Shown here in pieces: positions 1 to 9,292 of a stretch of DNA of 59,901 nucleotides; the stretch's first letter is position 1; the number at the start of each line of letters is the position of its first letter. Source of the DNA: Catenulispora rubra (GTDB lineage: Bacteria; Actinomycetota; Actinomycetes; Streptomycetales; Catenulisporaceae); the NCBI RefSeq assembly GCF_015356825.1, contig NZ_JAACYW010000037.1:1-59901 (forward strand), given 5' to 3'. The notes under the pieces are model-generated. The model saw only the letters and a list, made by a program, of their open reading frames with translations, had not been told where the DNA came from and ran no database searches. A program made the translations under genes and the position numbers.

Positions 1-75
1 GTTGAGGATGGGTCTGAATCGGACCGACACACGGACTCGAATGAGACCGCCTCCGAAGATTAACTCAACCCTCGA

Positions 76-1287
76 GTGGTCCCGACTCAGGCCGTCACAG
101 CGGGTCTGCGGCAAGCCGCCCTAGCCAGCTGCTCCAATGGCAAGGCCAGTGATAGCAGCGCCTTGAAGAAGGGCCAGAACAGCCTGAACGGCGACTCGTC
201 CGCATCCGGATCCGAGCCCACCTACGCCATCGGGCTCGAAGCCCCGCTGTCCGGGCAGTACGCCGGGCTCGGCGTCAACGTGCAGTACGCCGTCCAGGTC
301 GCCGTCGACCAGGCCAACGCCTCCAACAGCTTCGGATTCAAGGTGAAGCTGATCAACGGTGACGACCTGGGCGACCCCGCCAAGGCGCCGGCCGCGGCCA
401 CCTCGCTGACGCAGGACCCGGCCGTACTTGGCGTCATCGGCCCCACGTTCTCCAGCAGCGTCCTGGCCACCGCCAAGATCTACGGCTCCGCGGGCCTGGC
501 GTTCATCACTCCGTCGGCGACGAACTCGTCCCTGCAGGACCAGAGCTTCGCCGCGTTCCACCGGATCGTGCCGGACGACAACGTCGAGGGCTCCCAGGCC
601 GCCGACTGGCTCCAACACCGCGGGGTGAAGAAGCTGTTCGTGCTGCAGGACTTGAGCGCCTACGGCAAGGGCGTAGCGGACACCGTCGCCGCTGAGGCGC
701 ACAAGGACGGTGTTTCCGTCACCGAGCAGGGCCTGGACGCCCAGACGACGACCAACTACAACCCGATGGCCCAGACCATCGTGTCCAGCGGAGACGACGC
801 GGTCTTCTACGGCGGCTACGACGCACAGGCCGCGCTGCTGGCCAAGGCCCTGCAGTCGGCCGGTTTCAAAGGCATCGCGGTCGGCGGCAACGGCATCAAA
901 TCCAATGTGTTCACCACGGGAGCCGGTACGGCCGGCAACGGGTGGTACATGACCTGCGGATGCCAGGACGCGACCGTGGCACCCCAGTCCAAGGCGTTCG
1001 CCGCCGCGTATCAGAAGACGTTCAACACCCCCGCGTCCACCTACTCCCCGGAGTCCTACGACGCCGCCAATGCGCTGCTCACCGCGATCAAGGATGCCGC
1101 GGCCACAGGGGCGCCCACTCGAGCCGGTGTCGAGGCCGCCCTCAACGCGATCGACTTCAAGGGCATCACCAGCGAGATCAAGTTCCAGTCCGACGGAGAC
1201 GTCGCAGCCTCCGTGCAAACGGTGAACCTCTATCAGCAGCGCGACGGCGCGATCACCGAACTCGGCAACGTCAGATCTGAGAACTGA
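76..1287 (+). CDS. ABC transporter substrate-binding protein, branched-chain amino acid type
   Basis: Periplasmic-binding-protein fold of the LivJ/LivK type (Peripla_BP_6), expected to capture a branched-chain amino acid or similar small molecule outside the cell and hand it to the permease encoded just downstream. The mature region begins with a typical ligand-domain opening (YAIGLEAPLSGQYAGLG) and runs the usual length of about 380 residues. The start is doubtful. The GTG used here has no clear ribosome binding site. A lipobox-like LASC is present near residue 18, but the expected hydrophobic core before it is interrupted by Arg-Gln, and a stop codon lies 15 bases upstream in the same frame. 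The signal peptide may therefore be damaged or its true 5' end mis-sequenced. It leads the five-gene liv operon. Confidence 0.85.
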   Translation: MVPTQAVTAGLRQAALASCSNGKASDSSALKKGQNSLNGDSSASGSEPTYAIGLEAPLSGQYAGLGVNVQYAVQVAVDQANASNSFGFKVKLINGDDLGDPAKAPAAATSLTQDPAVLGVIGPTFSSSVLATAKIYGSAGLAFITPSATNSSLQDQSFAAFHRIVPDDNVEGSQAADWLQHRGVKKLFVLQDLSAYGKGVADTVAAEAHKDGVSVTEQGLDAQTTTNYNPMAQTIVSSGDDAVFYGGYDAQAALLAKALQSAGFKGIAVGGNGIKSNVFTTGAGTAGNGWYMTCGCQDATVAPQSKAFAAAYQKTFNTPASTYSPESYDAANALLTAIKDAAATGAPTRAGVEAALNAIDFKGITSEIKFQSDGDVAASVQTVNLYQQRDGAITELGNVRSEN

Positions 1288-1377
1288 TCCGGCGGTCGGC
1301 GGGCCGCGTGGGGCCCGACCCGCCGACGCCGACGCCGACCACCAAGGCCGTAGCGCCGACAACCCGAGGAGTGGAAC

Positions 1378-2346
1378 GTGACGTCGGAAAACTGGTTACA
1401 GGAGTTACCACAGAACCTGGTGCTCGGGCTCGAACAGGGGAGTCTGTACGCACTGGTCGCTCTGGGCTACACCATGGTCTACGGCGTGCTCCAGCTGATC
1501 AACTTCGCAAACAGCGAAGTGTTCATGTTCGGCGCGTTCGGAAGCTTCCTCACGGTCAACGCCATCCTCGGCAACTGGCACCTCACCGGCGCCTGGATCC
1601 CCATGTCCCTGCTCGCGGGCATGCTCAGCGGCGCAGCGTGTGGAGCGGGCGTCGCCTGGTTGCTGGAGCGGGTCGCCTACAAGCCGCTGCGCCGCCGGCG
1701 TGCGCCAGGTGTCGCCTTCCTCATCAGCGCGATCGGCGCGTCCCTGTTCCTGTCCAGCCTGGCCGGCAAACTGTTCGATCGGCTTCCCAACAACGCCTTC
1801 CCCGGCACCACCGGCGGAGACCGCACCTACTTCGACCTCTCCCACAACCTCATCAGTTCCGGCCACTTCCACGTGCAAACGATCGAGGTGCTCGTCGTCG
1901 GCGTCGCCGTCGTCGTCATGTTCGGCCTCGACCGGCTGGTGAACAGGACCAAGCTCGGCCGCAGTATCCGCGCCGTCGCCGAGGACGCCCCCACCGCCGC
2001 GCTCTTGGGCGTCGACATCAACCGGACGATCTCCCGCACCTTCGTCATCGGTGGGGCGCTGGCCGGCATCGCGGGCTTCATGTTCGGGGCCGCATTCGGG
2101 GTGAGCGCGACCATGGGCTTCGCACCCGGTCTCAAGGCGTTCGCCGCTGCGGTGCTCGGCGGTATCGGCAACGTCCGCGGCGCCATGCTCGGCGGTCTGC
2201 TGCTCGGCGAAGCAGAGGTCCTGATCACGAATCTGAGCTTCGTCGGCGCACAGTGGACCAATGCCATCAGTTTCATAGCCCTGGTCCTCGTGCTCATCGT
2301 GCGCCCGACCGGCCTGCTGGGCGAACGTCTGGGGCGAGCCGCATGA
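1378..2346 (+). CDS. livH: Branched-chain amino acid ABC transporter permease LivH
   Basis: Inner-membrane permease of the LivH family, 322 residues, eight or so hydrophobic segments, with the family-typical opening (LEQGSLYALVALGYTMVYGVL) early in the protein and the conserved cytoplasmic loop near residue 200 that contacts the ATPases. It pairs with LivM to form the transport channel. The GTG start is supported by a GAGGAG ribosome binding site about seven bases upstream. The stop codon overlaps the ATG of the next gene, showing translational coupling within the operon. Confidence 0.93.
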   Translation: MTSENWLQELPQNLVLGLEQGSLYALVALGYTMVYGVLQLINFANSEVFMFGAFGSFLTVNAILGNWHLTGAWIPMSLLAGMLSGAACGAGVAWLLERVAYKPLRRRRAPGVAFLISAIGASLFLSSLAGKLFDRLPNNAFPGTTGGDRTYFDLSHNLISSGHFHVQTIEVLVVGVAVVVMFGLDRLVNRTKLGRSIRAVAEDAPTAALLGVDINRTISRTFVIGGALAGIAGFMFGAAFGVSATMGFAPGLKAFAAAVLGGIGNVRGAMLGGLLLGEAEVLITNLSFVGAQWTNAISFIALVLVLIVRPTGLLGERLGRAA

Positions 2347-4571
2347 ACACCTCGCCGGCTCAATACCGAGTTCGTACCAGGGCGCTGGTGCGCCGCCTGA
2401 CCGCCTGTCTGTTCGGCGGGTTCGTCGCGGCATTGATGGTGGGCCCGCAAGAGGGCTCACAGACCGACTTCGGCCTGTCCTTCCACGAGGCGACACGGCC
2501 TATACGGCTGCTGGTCTTCCTGTCGATCGGGCTCGTGGTGTTCGGGCTGGTCACGGCCTGGCCGCAGCTCAAGTCCCAGCTGGACAAGCCCGGATCCGCA
2601 GCGATCGGCGCCGGCCTCGTCTTGATCGTCACCGGTATGGGCCTGCTGCGCTGGTACGACCCGGTGGGCAAACTCGGCGCGGTGGACAGCGCTGTCAGCT
2701 CGACGTCGGGCGCTCCGCCGCTTGTGGCCGCGTTCTTCAGCCCGGCCGCTTGGGCGCTGGCCGGCGTCGGCGCCGTCGTCGGTCTGGCCGCCGTTGCACG
2801 CCGCTCCCGGGTACTGGGCTACGTTCAATGCGCCCTGAGCGTCACGAGTGCGGTGATCGCATTCGTCGCGCACGAGCAGCTGGTCCATTTCGCCGGTGGC
2901 ATCGACCACTCCTTGGGGGTCTACGCCACCGCGGCGGGCTACCTGGTCCTCGCGTTCGCCGGAGTCGTGGCCGCCCACGCGACCGCGGCGCATCGTTCGA
3001 CGTCGGCCGGTATCGAACAGTGGCTGACCTGGCGTCCGGGTCTGGTTCCCGCGCTCGCCGGGCTGGCCTTGGGGCTGGTCGCCTTCGCCCAGGCGGCGTG
3101 GTTCGCGCCACTGCAGGCCGACACGACCTTCGCCGGTACCGGTGACCTGTTCTCCGGCGCCGGGCTCCCCGGCGTCGCCAGTGCCTACCTGAGATGGCTC
3201 GGGCCAGTCCTGTTCGGTATCGCCGGCGTCGCGGCGGTCGCGGGGAGTCTGTTCCGCCTCCGGGTCGTCAGCTGGTGTGCGCTCGCCGGCGCCGCCTTCG
3301 GGTTGGTCTTGACGTTCGTGACGCTCTATCACATCGCCGAGACCGGCGCGGAGGTCGGGCCGCAGTACGGCCGCAGGTGGGCCAACCTCGGCGCCGGAGG
3401 CTGGGTCGCCTGCATTGCCTTCTTCCTGCTCGGCGTCGCCGGGCTGTTCGCCGGGCATCGGCCGGGGAGCCACGACGGGGAAAGCGATGCTGCTCCAAGC
3501 GGGATTGCGGTGCGCAGCAGCGACGAGGTGCGGGAGCGTCCGGCGACCCGCGGCACCCTGATCGGGCTTGCCGCCGCCCTGGTCCTGTTCTACCCGCCCA
3601 CGCTGCCTTCCAACTGGCAGAACGTCATCGTCACTCAGATCGCCGCATACCTCCTGCTCGCCGTCGGCCTGAATGTCGTCGTGGGCTGGGCGGGGCTCCT
3701 GGATCTGGGCTACATCGCCTTCTACGGCATCGGCTCATATACGACGGCTTATCTGACCGGCGCACTGCCGCTCAAACCACCTGGCTGGCTGCACTTCAGC
3801 CCGCTGGTGGCCATCCCCTTCGCCATTGCCGCATGCCTCGTCGCAGGTGTCTTGCTCGGTGCGCCCACACTTCGGCTCCGCGGCGATTACCTGGCGATCG
3901 TCACTCTCGGCTTCGGCGAAATCATCCAGCTGGTCGCGATCAACAACCCGCACGATCTCACCGGCGGCCCCATCGGCCCTACCGTCCCGCACCCGGTCAT
4001 CCACGCCGGACCGGTGCACGTGACCTTCGGTTTGGACAACCTTCCCTACTGGTACCTGCTGCTGGCGCTGCTGGTGATCGTGATCGTGTTGTTCGCCCGG
4101 CTGGAGGGCTCACGGATCGGTCGGGCCTGGGCCGCGATCCGCGAGGACGAGGTCGCTGCCCAGGCCAGTGGCGTGCGTACCACCAGGCTGAAGCTGCTCG
4201 CGTTCGCCATCGGGGCCTCGACCTCCGGCGTAGCCGGCGTCTTCTTCGCGACCCAGGTCGGCTACTTCGACCCCTCCCAGTTCACCTTGCAGAATTCGAT
4301 CCTCATCCTCGCCTACGTGGTGTTCGGCGGGATGGGTTCGCTCGTCGGCACTCTCGTCGGCGCGGCCGTTCTCACCTGGCTTCCTTACTTCCTGCAGTCT
4401 CAGGTGCCCTTGCAGGACACCCAGATGTGGATCGGCGCGCTCGTGCTGGCCATGATGATCTTCCGTCCCGAAGGACTCATTCCCGCCCGGCGCCGCAAGG
4501 CCGAGCTGTCGGGCCTGGAAGCGGCTGCCGACCGTGAGGTCGGCGCTGTGCCTGCTCGAGAGGGAATATGA
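2343..4571 (+). CDS. livM: LivM-type permease with a ~400-residue multi-spanning N-terminal extension
   Basis: The second permease of the liv transporter, 742 residues. From about residue 402 it is a standard LivM domain (recognisable segments include GLNVVVGWAGLLDLGYIAFY and the loop around RIGRAWAAIREDE). Before it lies an extension of about 400 residues with roughly nine to ten hydrophobic stretches that has no counterpart in ordinary LivM (about 320-420 residues). The ATG is chosen because it overlaps the livH stop as ATGA; the open frame continues further upstream but only as a shadow of livH. It in turn overlaps livG by ATGA. The function of the extension is unknown to me; it could be a regulatory or stabilising membrane module. 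Confidence 0.9.
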   Translation: MNTSPAQYRVRTRALVRRLTACLFGGFVAALMVGPQEGSQTDFGLSFHEATRPIRLLVFLSIGLVVFGLVTAWPQLKSQLDKPGSAAIGAGLVLIVTGMGLLRWYDPVGKLGAVDSAVSSTSGAPPLVAAFFSPAAWALAGVGAVVGLAAVARRSRVLGYVQCALSVTSAVIAFVAHEQLVHFAGGIDHSLGVYATAAGYLVLAFAGVVAAHATAAHRSTSAGIEQWLTWRPGLVPALAGLALGLVAFAQAAWFAPLQADTTFAGTGDLFSGAGLPGVASAYLRWLGPVLFGIAGVAAVAGSLFRLRVVSWCALAGAAFGLVLTFVTLYHIAETGAEVGPQYGRRWANLGAGGWVACIAFFLLGVAGLFAGHRPGSHDGESDAAPSGIAVRSSDEVRERPATRGTLIGLAAALVLFYPPTLPSNWQNVIVTQIAAYLLLAVGLNVVVGWAGLLDLGYIAFYGIGSYTTAYLTGALPLKPPGWLHFSPLVAIPFAIAACLVAGVLLGAPTLRLRGDYLAIVTLGFGEIIQLVAINNPHDLTGGPIGPTVPHPVIHAGPVHVTFGLDNLPYWYLLLALLVIVIVLFARLEGSRIGRAWAAIREDEVAAQASGVRTTRLKLLAFAIGASTSGVAGVFFATQVGYFDPSQFTLQNSILILAYVVFGGMGSLVGTLVGAAVLTWLPYFLQSQVPLQDTQMWIGALVLAMMIFRPEGLIPARRRKAELSGLEAAADREVGAVPAREGI

Positions 4572-5467
4572 TGTCTGAACTCGGCACTCATGCCGGAGCC
4601 GCCGGCTCCGAGGTGGTCCTGGAGATCGCCGGCGTCTGTCTCCGCTTCGGCGGTGTGGTCTGCCTCAACGATGTATCGCTGTCGTTGCACCGCCGCGAGA
4701 TCCTTGCCGTCATCGGGCCCAACGGTGCGGGCAAGACCTCGCTGTTCAACTCTCTGACCGGTGTGTACCGGCCCGGGCAGGGATCGATCATCTTCCACCC
4801 CGACCCGGCTCGCGGAGCCGATGGGACAGACCTGATCGGCAAATCGATACCAGCCATCAACCGCCTCGGCATCGCCCGCACATTCCAGAACATCCGCCTG
4901 TTCCCAGCCCTCACGACGCTGGAGAACGTCAAGATCTCCGTCGAGGCGCGGCAGCGGTCCGGGGCCTTGTCCGCCATGCTCGGCCTGCCCTGGCAACGGC
5001 GCGAGGAGAAGGCCAGCAACCGCGCCTCGATGGAGCTGCTCGACGAGGTCGGGCTCGCGGGAAAGGCCAATGACCTCGCCGGCGGGCTCGCCTACGGCGA
5101 GCAGCGGCGGCTGGAGATCGCCCGAGCCCTCGGTACCAAGCCGACGGTGCTGCTGCTCGACGAGCCCGCCGCTGGAACCAACGCGACCGAGAAGCGTGAG
5201 CTGGCCGCACTGATCACAGCGATCAACGCACGGCACGGCACGAGCATCCTGCTCATCGAGCATGACATGCACCTGGTCATGTCCATCGCTCACCGGGTGG
5301 CCGTCCTCAACTTCGGCGAGAAGCTCGCCGAAGGCCGGCCGGCACAGATCCAACAGAACCCGGCCGTCATCGAGGCCTACCTCGGGAAGCCGGACAACGG
5401 GCGACGCCACCGCAGGGCTCGTACTCCTCGAGCCGTCTCGGATACCAACGAACTGGACACCCGATGA
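4568..5467 (+). CDS. livG: Branched-chain amino acid ABC transporter ATP-binding protein LivG
   Basis: Cytoplasmic ATPase subunit of the liv transporter, 299 residues. Walker A is GPNGAGKTS near residue 55 and Walker B is LLLDEPAAG. The LivG-specific motif RTFQNIRLF is present, and the usual C-terminal region that recognises the permease follows. The usual LSGG signature reads LAYGEQRR, normal for LivG. The gene is coupled by ATGA overlaps to livM upstream and livF downstream. A short basic tail after residue 270 is longer than average and not conserved. Confidence 0.94.
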   Translation: MMSELGTHAGAAGSEVVLEIAGVCLRFGGVVCLNDVSLSLHRREILAVIGPNGAGKTSLFNSLTGVYRPGQGSIIFHPDPARGADGTDLIGKSIPAINRLGIARTFQNIRLFPALTTLENVKISVEARQRSGALSAMLGLPWQRREEKASNRASMELLDEVGLAGKANDLAGGLAYGEQRRLEIARALGTKPTVLLLDEPAAGTNATEKRELAALITAINARHGTSILLIEHDMHLVMSIAHRVAVLNFGEKLAEGRPAQIQQNPAVIEAYLGKPDNGRRHRRARTPRAVSDTNELDTR

Positions 5468-6225
5468 CTCCACCCGACCTGAGCGCCGACCGTGGCGAGC
5501 TCGCCGATCCGCTCCTGACGGTCGAGGAACTCGACGTTCGCTACGGTGCCATCCGTGCGCTCAAAGGCATCAGTTTCGTGGTGTACCCCGGCGAGATCGT
5601 CGCCCTCCTCGGAGCCAACGGCGCCGGCAAGACCACGACGCAAAAGGCCGTATCCGGAATGCTGAGCCCCACGACGGGCACCGTCACTTATGACGGTGGC
5701 CGAATCGACGGCATCCCCGCCCACGAACTCATCCACCGCGGCATCTGCCATGTTCCCGAGGGGCGCCACGTCTTCCCCCGCATGACCGTCCTGGAGAACC
5801 TTGAGATGGGGGGCTACAGGTTCCGGCACTTCGACCGCTCACACCTGGAGGAGATCCTCGATCTGTTCCCGCGCCTGCGCGAACGGCTCAACCAGGCCGC
5901 CGGCACCCTGTCCGGCGGCGAACAGCAGATGCTCGCCATCGGGCGAGCGCTCATGGGCCGGCCACAGCTGCTCCTGCTCGACGAGCCCTCCATGGGGCTC
6001 GCACCGCTGGTCGTCGAGCAGATCTTCCAGATCATCAGCGAGATCAACGAACAGGGCGTGACCATCCTGGTGGTCGAACAGAACGCAGCCCAGGCACTTG
6101 CCCTGGCAGACCGGGGCTACGTTCTGGAAACCGGCAACATCGTGCTTCACGGTACGGCCGATGGGCTTCTGGCCGACCAGGCGGTTCGAGCGGCCTACCT
6201 CGGCGAGGAGATCGCCATGCAGTAG
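5464..6225 (+). CDS. livF: Branched-chain amino acid ABC transporter ATP-binding protein LivF
   Basis: Second ATPase of the liv transporter, 253 residues, the usual LivF length. Walker A is GANGAGKTTT, the signature is LSGGEQQML, and Walker B is LLLDEPSMGL followed by the LivF-typical APLVVEQIF. It forms a heterodimer with LivG on the cytoplasmic face of LivH/LivM. The ATG overlaps the livG stop. It is the last gene of the operon, followed by a hairpin. Confidence 0.94.
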   Translation: MTPPDLSADRGELADPLLTVEELDVRYGAIRALKGISFVVYPGEIVALLGANGAGKTTTQKAVSGMLSPTTGTVTYDGGRIDGIPAHELIHRGICHVPEGRHVFPRMTVLENLEMGGYRFRHFDRSHLEEILDLFPRLRERLNQAAGTLSGGEQQMLAIGRALMGRPQLLLLDEPSMGLAPLVVEQIFQIISEINEQGVTILVVEQNAAQALALADRGYVLETGNIVLHGTADGLLADQAVRAAYLGEEIAMQ

Positions 6226-6241
6226 GCGCCCATGAGCGGGC

Positions 6242-6265
6242 CCCGACGACAACGCTGCCGTCGGG
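6242..6265 (+). terminator. Hairpin after the liv operon
   Basis: CCCGACG and CGTCGGG form a perfect seven-base-pair stem around a ten-base loop, 16 bases after the livF stop. There is no U-tract, as is usual for high-GC actinomycete terminators. It lies between the + strand liv operon and the 3' end of a - strand gene. Confidence 0.5.
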
Positions 6266-6454
6266 TTGCCACGCGGGCCCAGGATCAGCTGACACCCGGT
6301 CGGAACGGGCCGGCGTGGGGGTGCATCGGCTCGTCGGCGTTGAGGGCATGTTCGGCTACGGCGTCCATTAAGGACTACTCACAAGAGTGGTGGGCTTGAC
6401 TTGCGGGAATCGGCCTGTATCAGTTTTCACTGACGCCCTCGGAGGACCCACTCG

Positions 6455-7673
6455 TCAAATGCGCCGCCGGTCGGAAACGGCGGGCACGCGTGCGGCCGAG
6501 TTCGGCACGGGAGCGCTGCTCGATCTGTTCGGCGTCCATTTGATCGTCAGCTGCGCCAGCAGGGCGATCACAGCGGCGGCGAGTGGGACGCTGGCGGGGG
6601 AGAAGGTCGTAAGGGTGATGCCGCCAAGCGCGCCGGCGGCGGCGACCCCCAGGAACTGCGCCGAGAAGTGCACGCTCAACGCGGTCGAGCGCTGGCCGGG
6701 GGCGAGTAGCACGAAACGGGTCTGCTGACTGATGCCTCCAGACCACCAAGCAGCGCCCAGGATCAGCATCGCCGGGAACAGAAGTACGAGGTTCGTGCCC
6801 TGATGCGGCCCGGTGGCGGTCAGTGCGGCTATGGCCACGAGCGCCGAGGCGACGACGGTCAGGATCGTGCGCAGGCTGTGACCCAGATCGAAGCGGGCAA
6901 GGACATGGCCGATGAGACGTCCACCGATCAGGCCGCCGGCTCCGAACGTCACCATCAGCATCGCGACTGCGCTGGTTCCTCGCCCGGTTGCCTTGGCGAC
7001 GACGGGCGAGAGATACGTGTAGAGCGTGTACGCGGCCAGGAACAGGGCGAACGTGGTCGCGGCGGCCCAGCGGATGCCGGGTGAGCGGGCCAGATCGGCA
7101 CGGCGGGCCGCCCCGGCAGTGGCCGGACGCACGTCCGGTAGCAGTATCGCGATCAGGACGGCGGTGACCACTGCGAGTGCGGTGACGAACCAGAACGCCG
7201 CGCCAGCCGAGCGCGGACGCGATGACAGTGCCCAGAGGCGCTCCGGCGGTCAGGGCCAGGGCGTTGCCGGTGGCGGTGACCGCGATGGCCTTGGGCAGTT
7301 GCGAGGGTGGAGCCAAGGCGGCGGCGATCCCGGCGGCCGGTGCCATGAACAGCGCGGCACCAGCCGCCGCGACGATCCGCGCCGCCACGAGGACGGCCAG
7401 GCCGGGGGCGAGTGCGGCAACTGCGTTGGCGGCCGCGAAAAGCAGCGCGGCGGCGACCAGGAGCCGGCGAGGTGGCAGCACGTGGGCGCGCGCGATGAGT
7501 GGCGGACCGAGTATCGCGTAGGCCAGGGCGAACACCGTGACCAGTTGGCCGACCAGGGGAACTGTGGTGTGCATGTCGCGGGCGACCTGTGGCAGGACGC
7601 CGGCGATCACGTAGCCCTCAGTACCGACGGTGAAGGTGCCCAGCGCGAGCAGGTAGATCCGTGGGTTCAACAT
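6455..7673 (-). pseudogene. MFS drug-efflux transporter, frameshifted
   Basis: A 12-helix major facilitator of the DHA1/arabinose-efflux type. The N-terminal half starts at the ATG at 7673 and reads well through the family motifs (GTEGYVIAGVLPQVARDM; helices 1-5) to the segment ALGWR near 7205. There the frame changes, and the C-terminal half continues in another frame from AFWFVTAL to the stop at 6455. The expected join needs two more bases in a GC-rich stretch (GGCGCGGCG), so the defect could be a real deletion or a sequencing slip. The gene is divergent from an ArsR-type regulator with a candidate operator between, indicating the regulator controls this exporter. If the frame is intact in the organism, the product is a functional efflux pump. 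Confidence 0.8.
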
Positions 7674-7676
7674 GAG

Positions 7677-7700
7677 TTCAACGGTACAACAAACGTTAAA
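7677..7700. promoter_or_regulatory. Candidate ArsR operator between MFS and regulator genes
   Basis: An imperfect inverted repeat TTCAACG-N10-CGTTAAA (six of seven positions match) lies directly upstream of the MFS start and 28 bases upstream of the regulator start. Its size and spacing suit a dimeric ArsR-family repressor. No experimental site is known to me. Confidence 0.45.
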
Positions 7701-7728
7701 CCACTGGACCGCGAGGTAGGCTAAGCGT

Positions 7729-8055
7729 ATGCGCGACGCTTTCCACGCCGATCCGGCTGACGTGCCCCTGGCCGCGGCCATGCACGCACTCAGCGATCCG
7801 CTGCGGCTGCAGATCGTCGATCTGCTGGCGCGTGAGGGCGAGACGGAATGCTCGGCGATCTACAGTGCGCTGGGTATCAGCAAATCCAACGCCTCGCACC
7901 ACTTCCGGATCCTGCGCGAGTCGGGCCTGATCTGGCGGAGTCACCAAGGCCGACAGCAAAGCGCCAGACTGCGGAAGGACGAGTTCGACACCAGGTTCCC
8001 GGGGCTGCTCGACACCGTGTTGGCCAACATCGAAACACATCCCGCGTTGCAGTGA
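7729..8055 (+). CDS. ArsR-family winged-helix transcriptional regulator
   Basis: 108-residue DNA-binding repressor. The winged-helix domain spans about residues 15-95, with DPLRLQIVDLLA early and the recognition helix in GISKSNASHHFRILRESGL. There are no clustered cysteines, so metal sensing is not indicated; many such small ArsR proteins control a neighbouring MFS pump. It is transcribed away from the MFS gene with 55 bases between the starts. Confidence 0.88.
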   Translation: MRDAFHADPADVPLAAAMHALSDPLRLQIVDLLAREGETECSAIYSALGISKSNASHHFRILRESGLIWRSHQGRQQSARLRKDEFDTRFPGLLDTVLANIETHPALQ

Positions 8056-8100
8056 GGCCCGCGGCTCGTCGGTCGTCGGCGGTGGCCGTCGACGACGGCG

Positions 8101-8985
8101 TCACCGGCGCTCGGGGCCCACATAAACCGCCCGCGGCCGCAGCGGGCTGTTGCGTTCGTATTCCTCGAGCGCGTGTGCCAGCCACCCGGCGGTCCGTGCG
8201 ATCGCGAAGATCGCCTGACCGGCTCCCGGGATCAGCCCGGCAGCCGCGCCGAAGGCGGCCAGAGCGAAGTCGATGTTCAAATCCGGCAGGCGCCGAGCCG
8301 ATCTTTCGGCGATGAGGGCCTCGGCGACGGCCAAGCGCTCGTTGTCCGGATACGACGCGCGGACGAGGTCCATCAGGGCCGTTCCGCGAGCGTCGCCTGA
8401 TTTGTAGACGGTGTGGCCCAGGCCCGGGATGCGTTCGCCGCTGCGCAGCCGTTCGGCGATCACGCGTGGAGCATCGGCGGGGCTGCCGGCGGCGGCGAGC
8501 ATCCGCTCGGCTCCCAGCGAGGCGCCGCCGTGCATCGGGCCGGTGAGGACGCCGAGTCCGGCCATGACCACGGCGTAGGGGTCGGCGTGGACGGAGGCCG
8601 CGACACGTGCGGCCAGGGTTGAGGCAGCCAGTTCGTGGTCGGCGAGCAGGATCATGGCGGCTTCGAGCGGGGTGGTCTGTGTCGGTGCCGCCGGCGACAG
8701 CTTCGGCCACAGCGCCGAAGCGATGCTGCCGGTTTGTCTGTCGCGCGCTGCCCGGCTGTACACCCGCTTCGATCCGTCGGCGTTCGGCAGTGCCTCGATC
8801 ATCCCTGCGATCAGCAGCCGGCCGGTGGCCGTGACTGCTTCGGGCTCCAGGCGGAAGCGGCTCGGGTCCGAGACGGCGTGGGCCGCGACGTCAGGGCGAG
8901 CCGGTCGATGGGTAGGGCGTCCGACGCCAACCCCGACGAGGCGGTGCGAACCGCGGTCGCGGCTACCGTGGCATGGCACACGCCG
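8101..8985 (-). pseudogene. Citrate synthase-like gene, N-terminally truncated and frameshifted
   Basis: The C-terminal two thirds are a clear citrate synthase large domain of the actinobacterial HTH-citrate synthase-like type: LLADHELAASTLAARVAAS, GPMHGGAS and GLGHTVYKSGDARG are intact, and the stop is at 8101. Upstream the homology jumps frame near 8900: the segment SDALPIDRLAL is in one frame and AVSDPSRFRL in the next. The N-terminal third, including the HTH-like part and the start, is missing before about 8985. I see nothing recognisable from there to 9242. An open frame runs on to 9114, but its first 65 residues do not look like protein from this family. The product is probably not functional. 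Confidence 0.75.
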
Positions 8986-9242
8986 CACGGACACCGCCGC
9001 TTCGACGCCGCCGGTCTCCGGCGAAGGTCGGTCTCGGTCGGTCGACAAGACCGAATCCGCCGTCTTTCGCGGTGGCCTGACGCAGCAGGTTGACGGTGCG
9101 CTGACAGCCATCATGGCGTTGATCAGAATGCCACGGTACGTCTTTCAAGCACTCGCGACGTGCCTCTGAGCGACCGAGCCGCACCAAGCTGGCGCGACCC
9201 GGCCGTCAGTCAACCCGGCAGGCCCTCGAGCGTCTACTGAGG

Positions 9243-9285
9243 GATGACGCCTCGCCGTGAGTGGAGTTCGCGGCGAGGCGTCATC
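9243..9285 (-). terminator. Strong hairpin terminator of the sigma/anti-sigma operon
   Basis: GATGACGCCTCGCCG pairs perfectly with CGGCGAGGCGTCATC over 15 base pairs around a 13-base loop, seven bases after the stop of the membrane partner gene on the - strand. This is among the strongest hairpins in the window. Confidence 0.8.
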
Positions 9286-9292
9286 GGTTCCT

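Noticed and set aside
1308..2342. Extension of LivM upstream to 1308
   Set aside because: The extra codons are a shadow of livH; the ATGA overlap at 2343 gives the normal coupled start.
2457..3473. Long open frame antisense to livM
   Set aside because: Typical GC-rich shadow; low-complexity Arg/Gly/Asp composition and no family resemblance, while the + strand encodes a clear permease.
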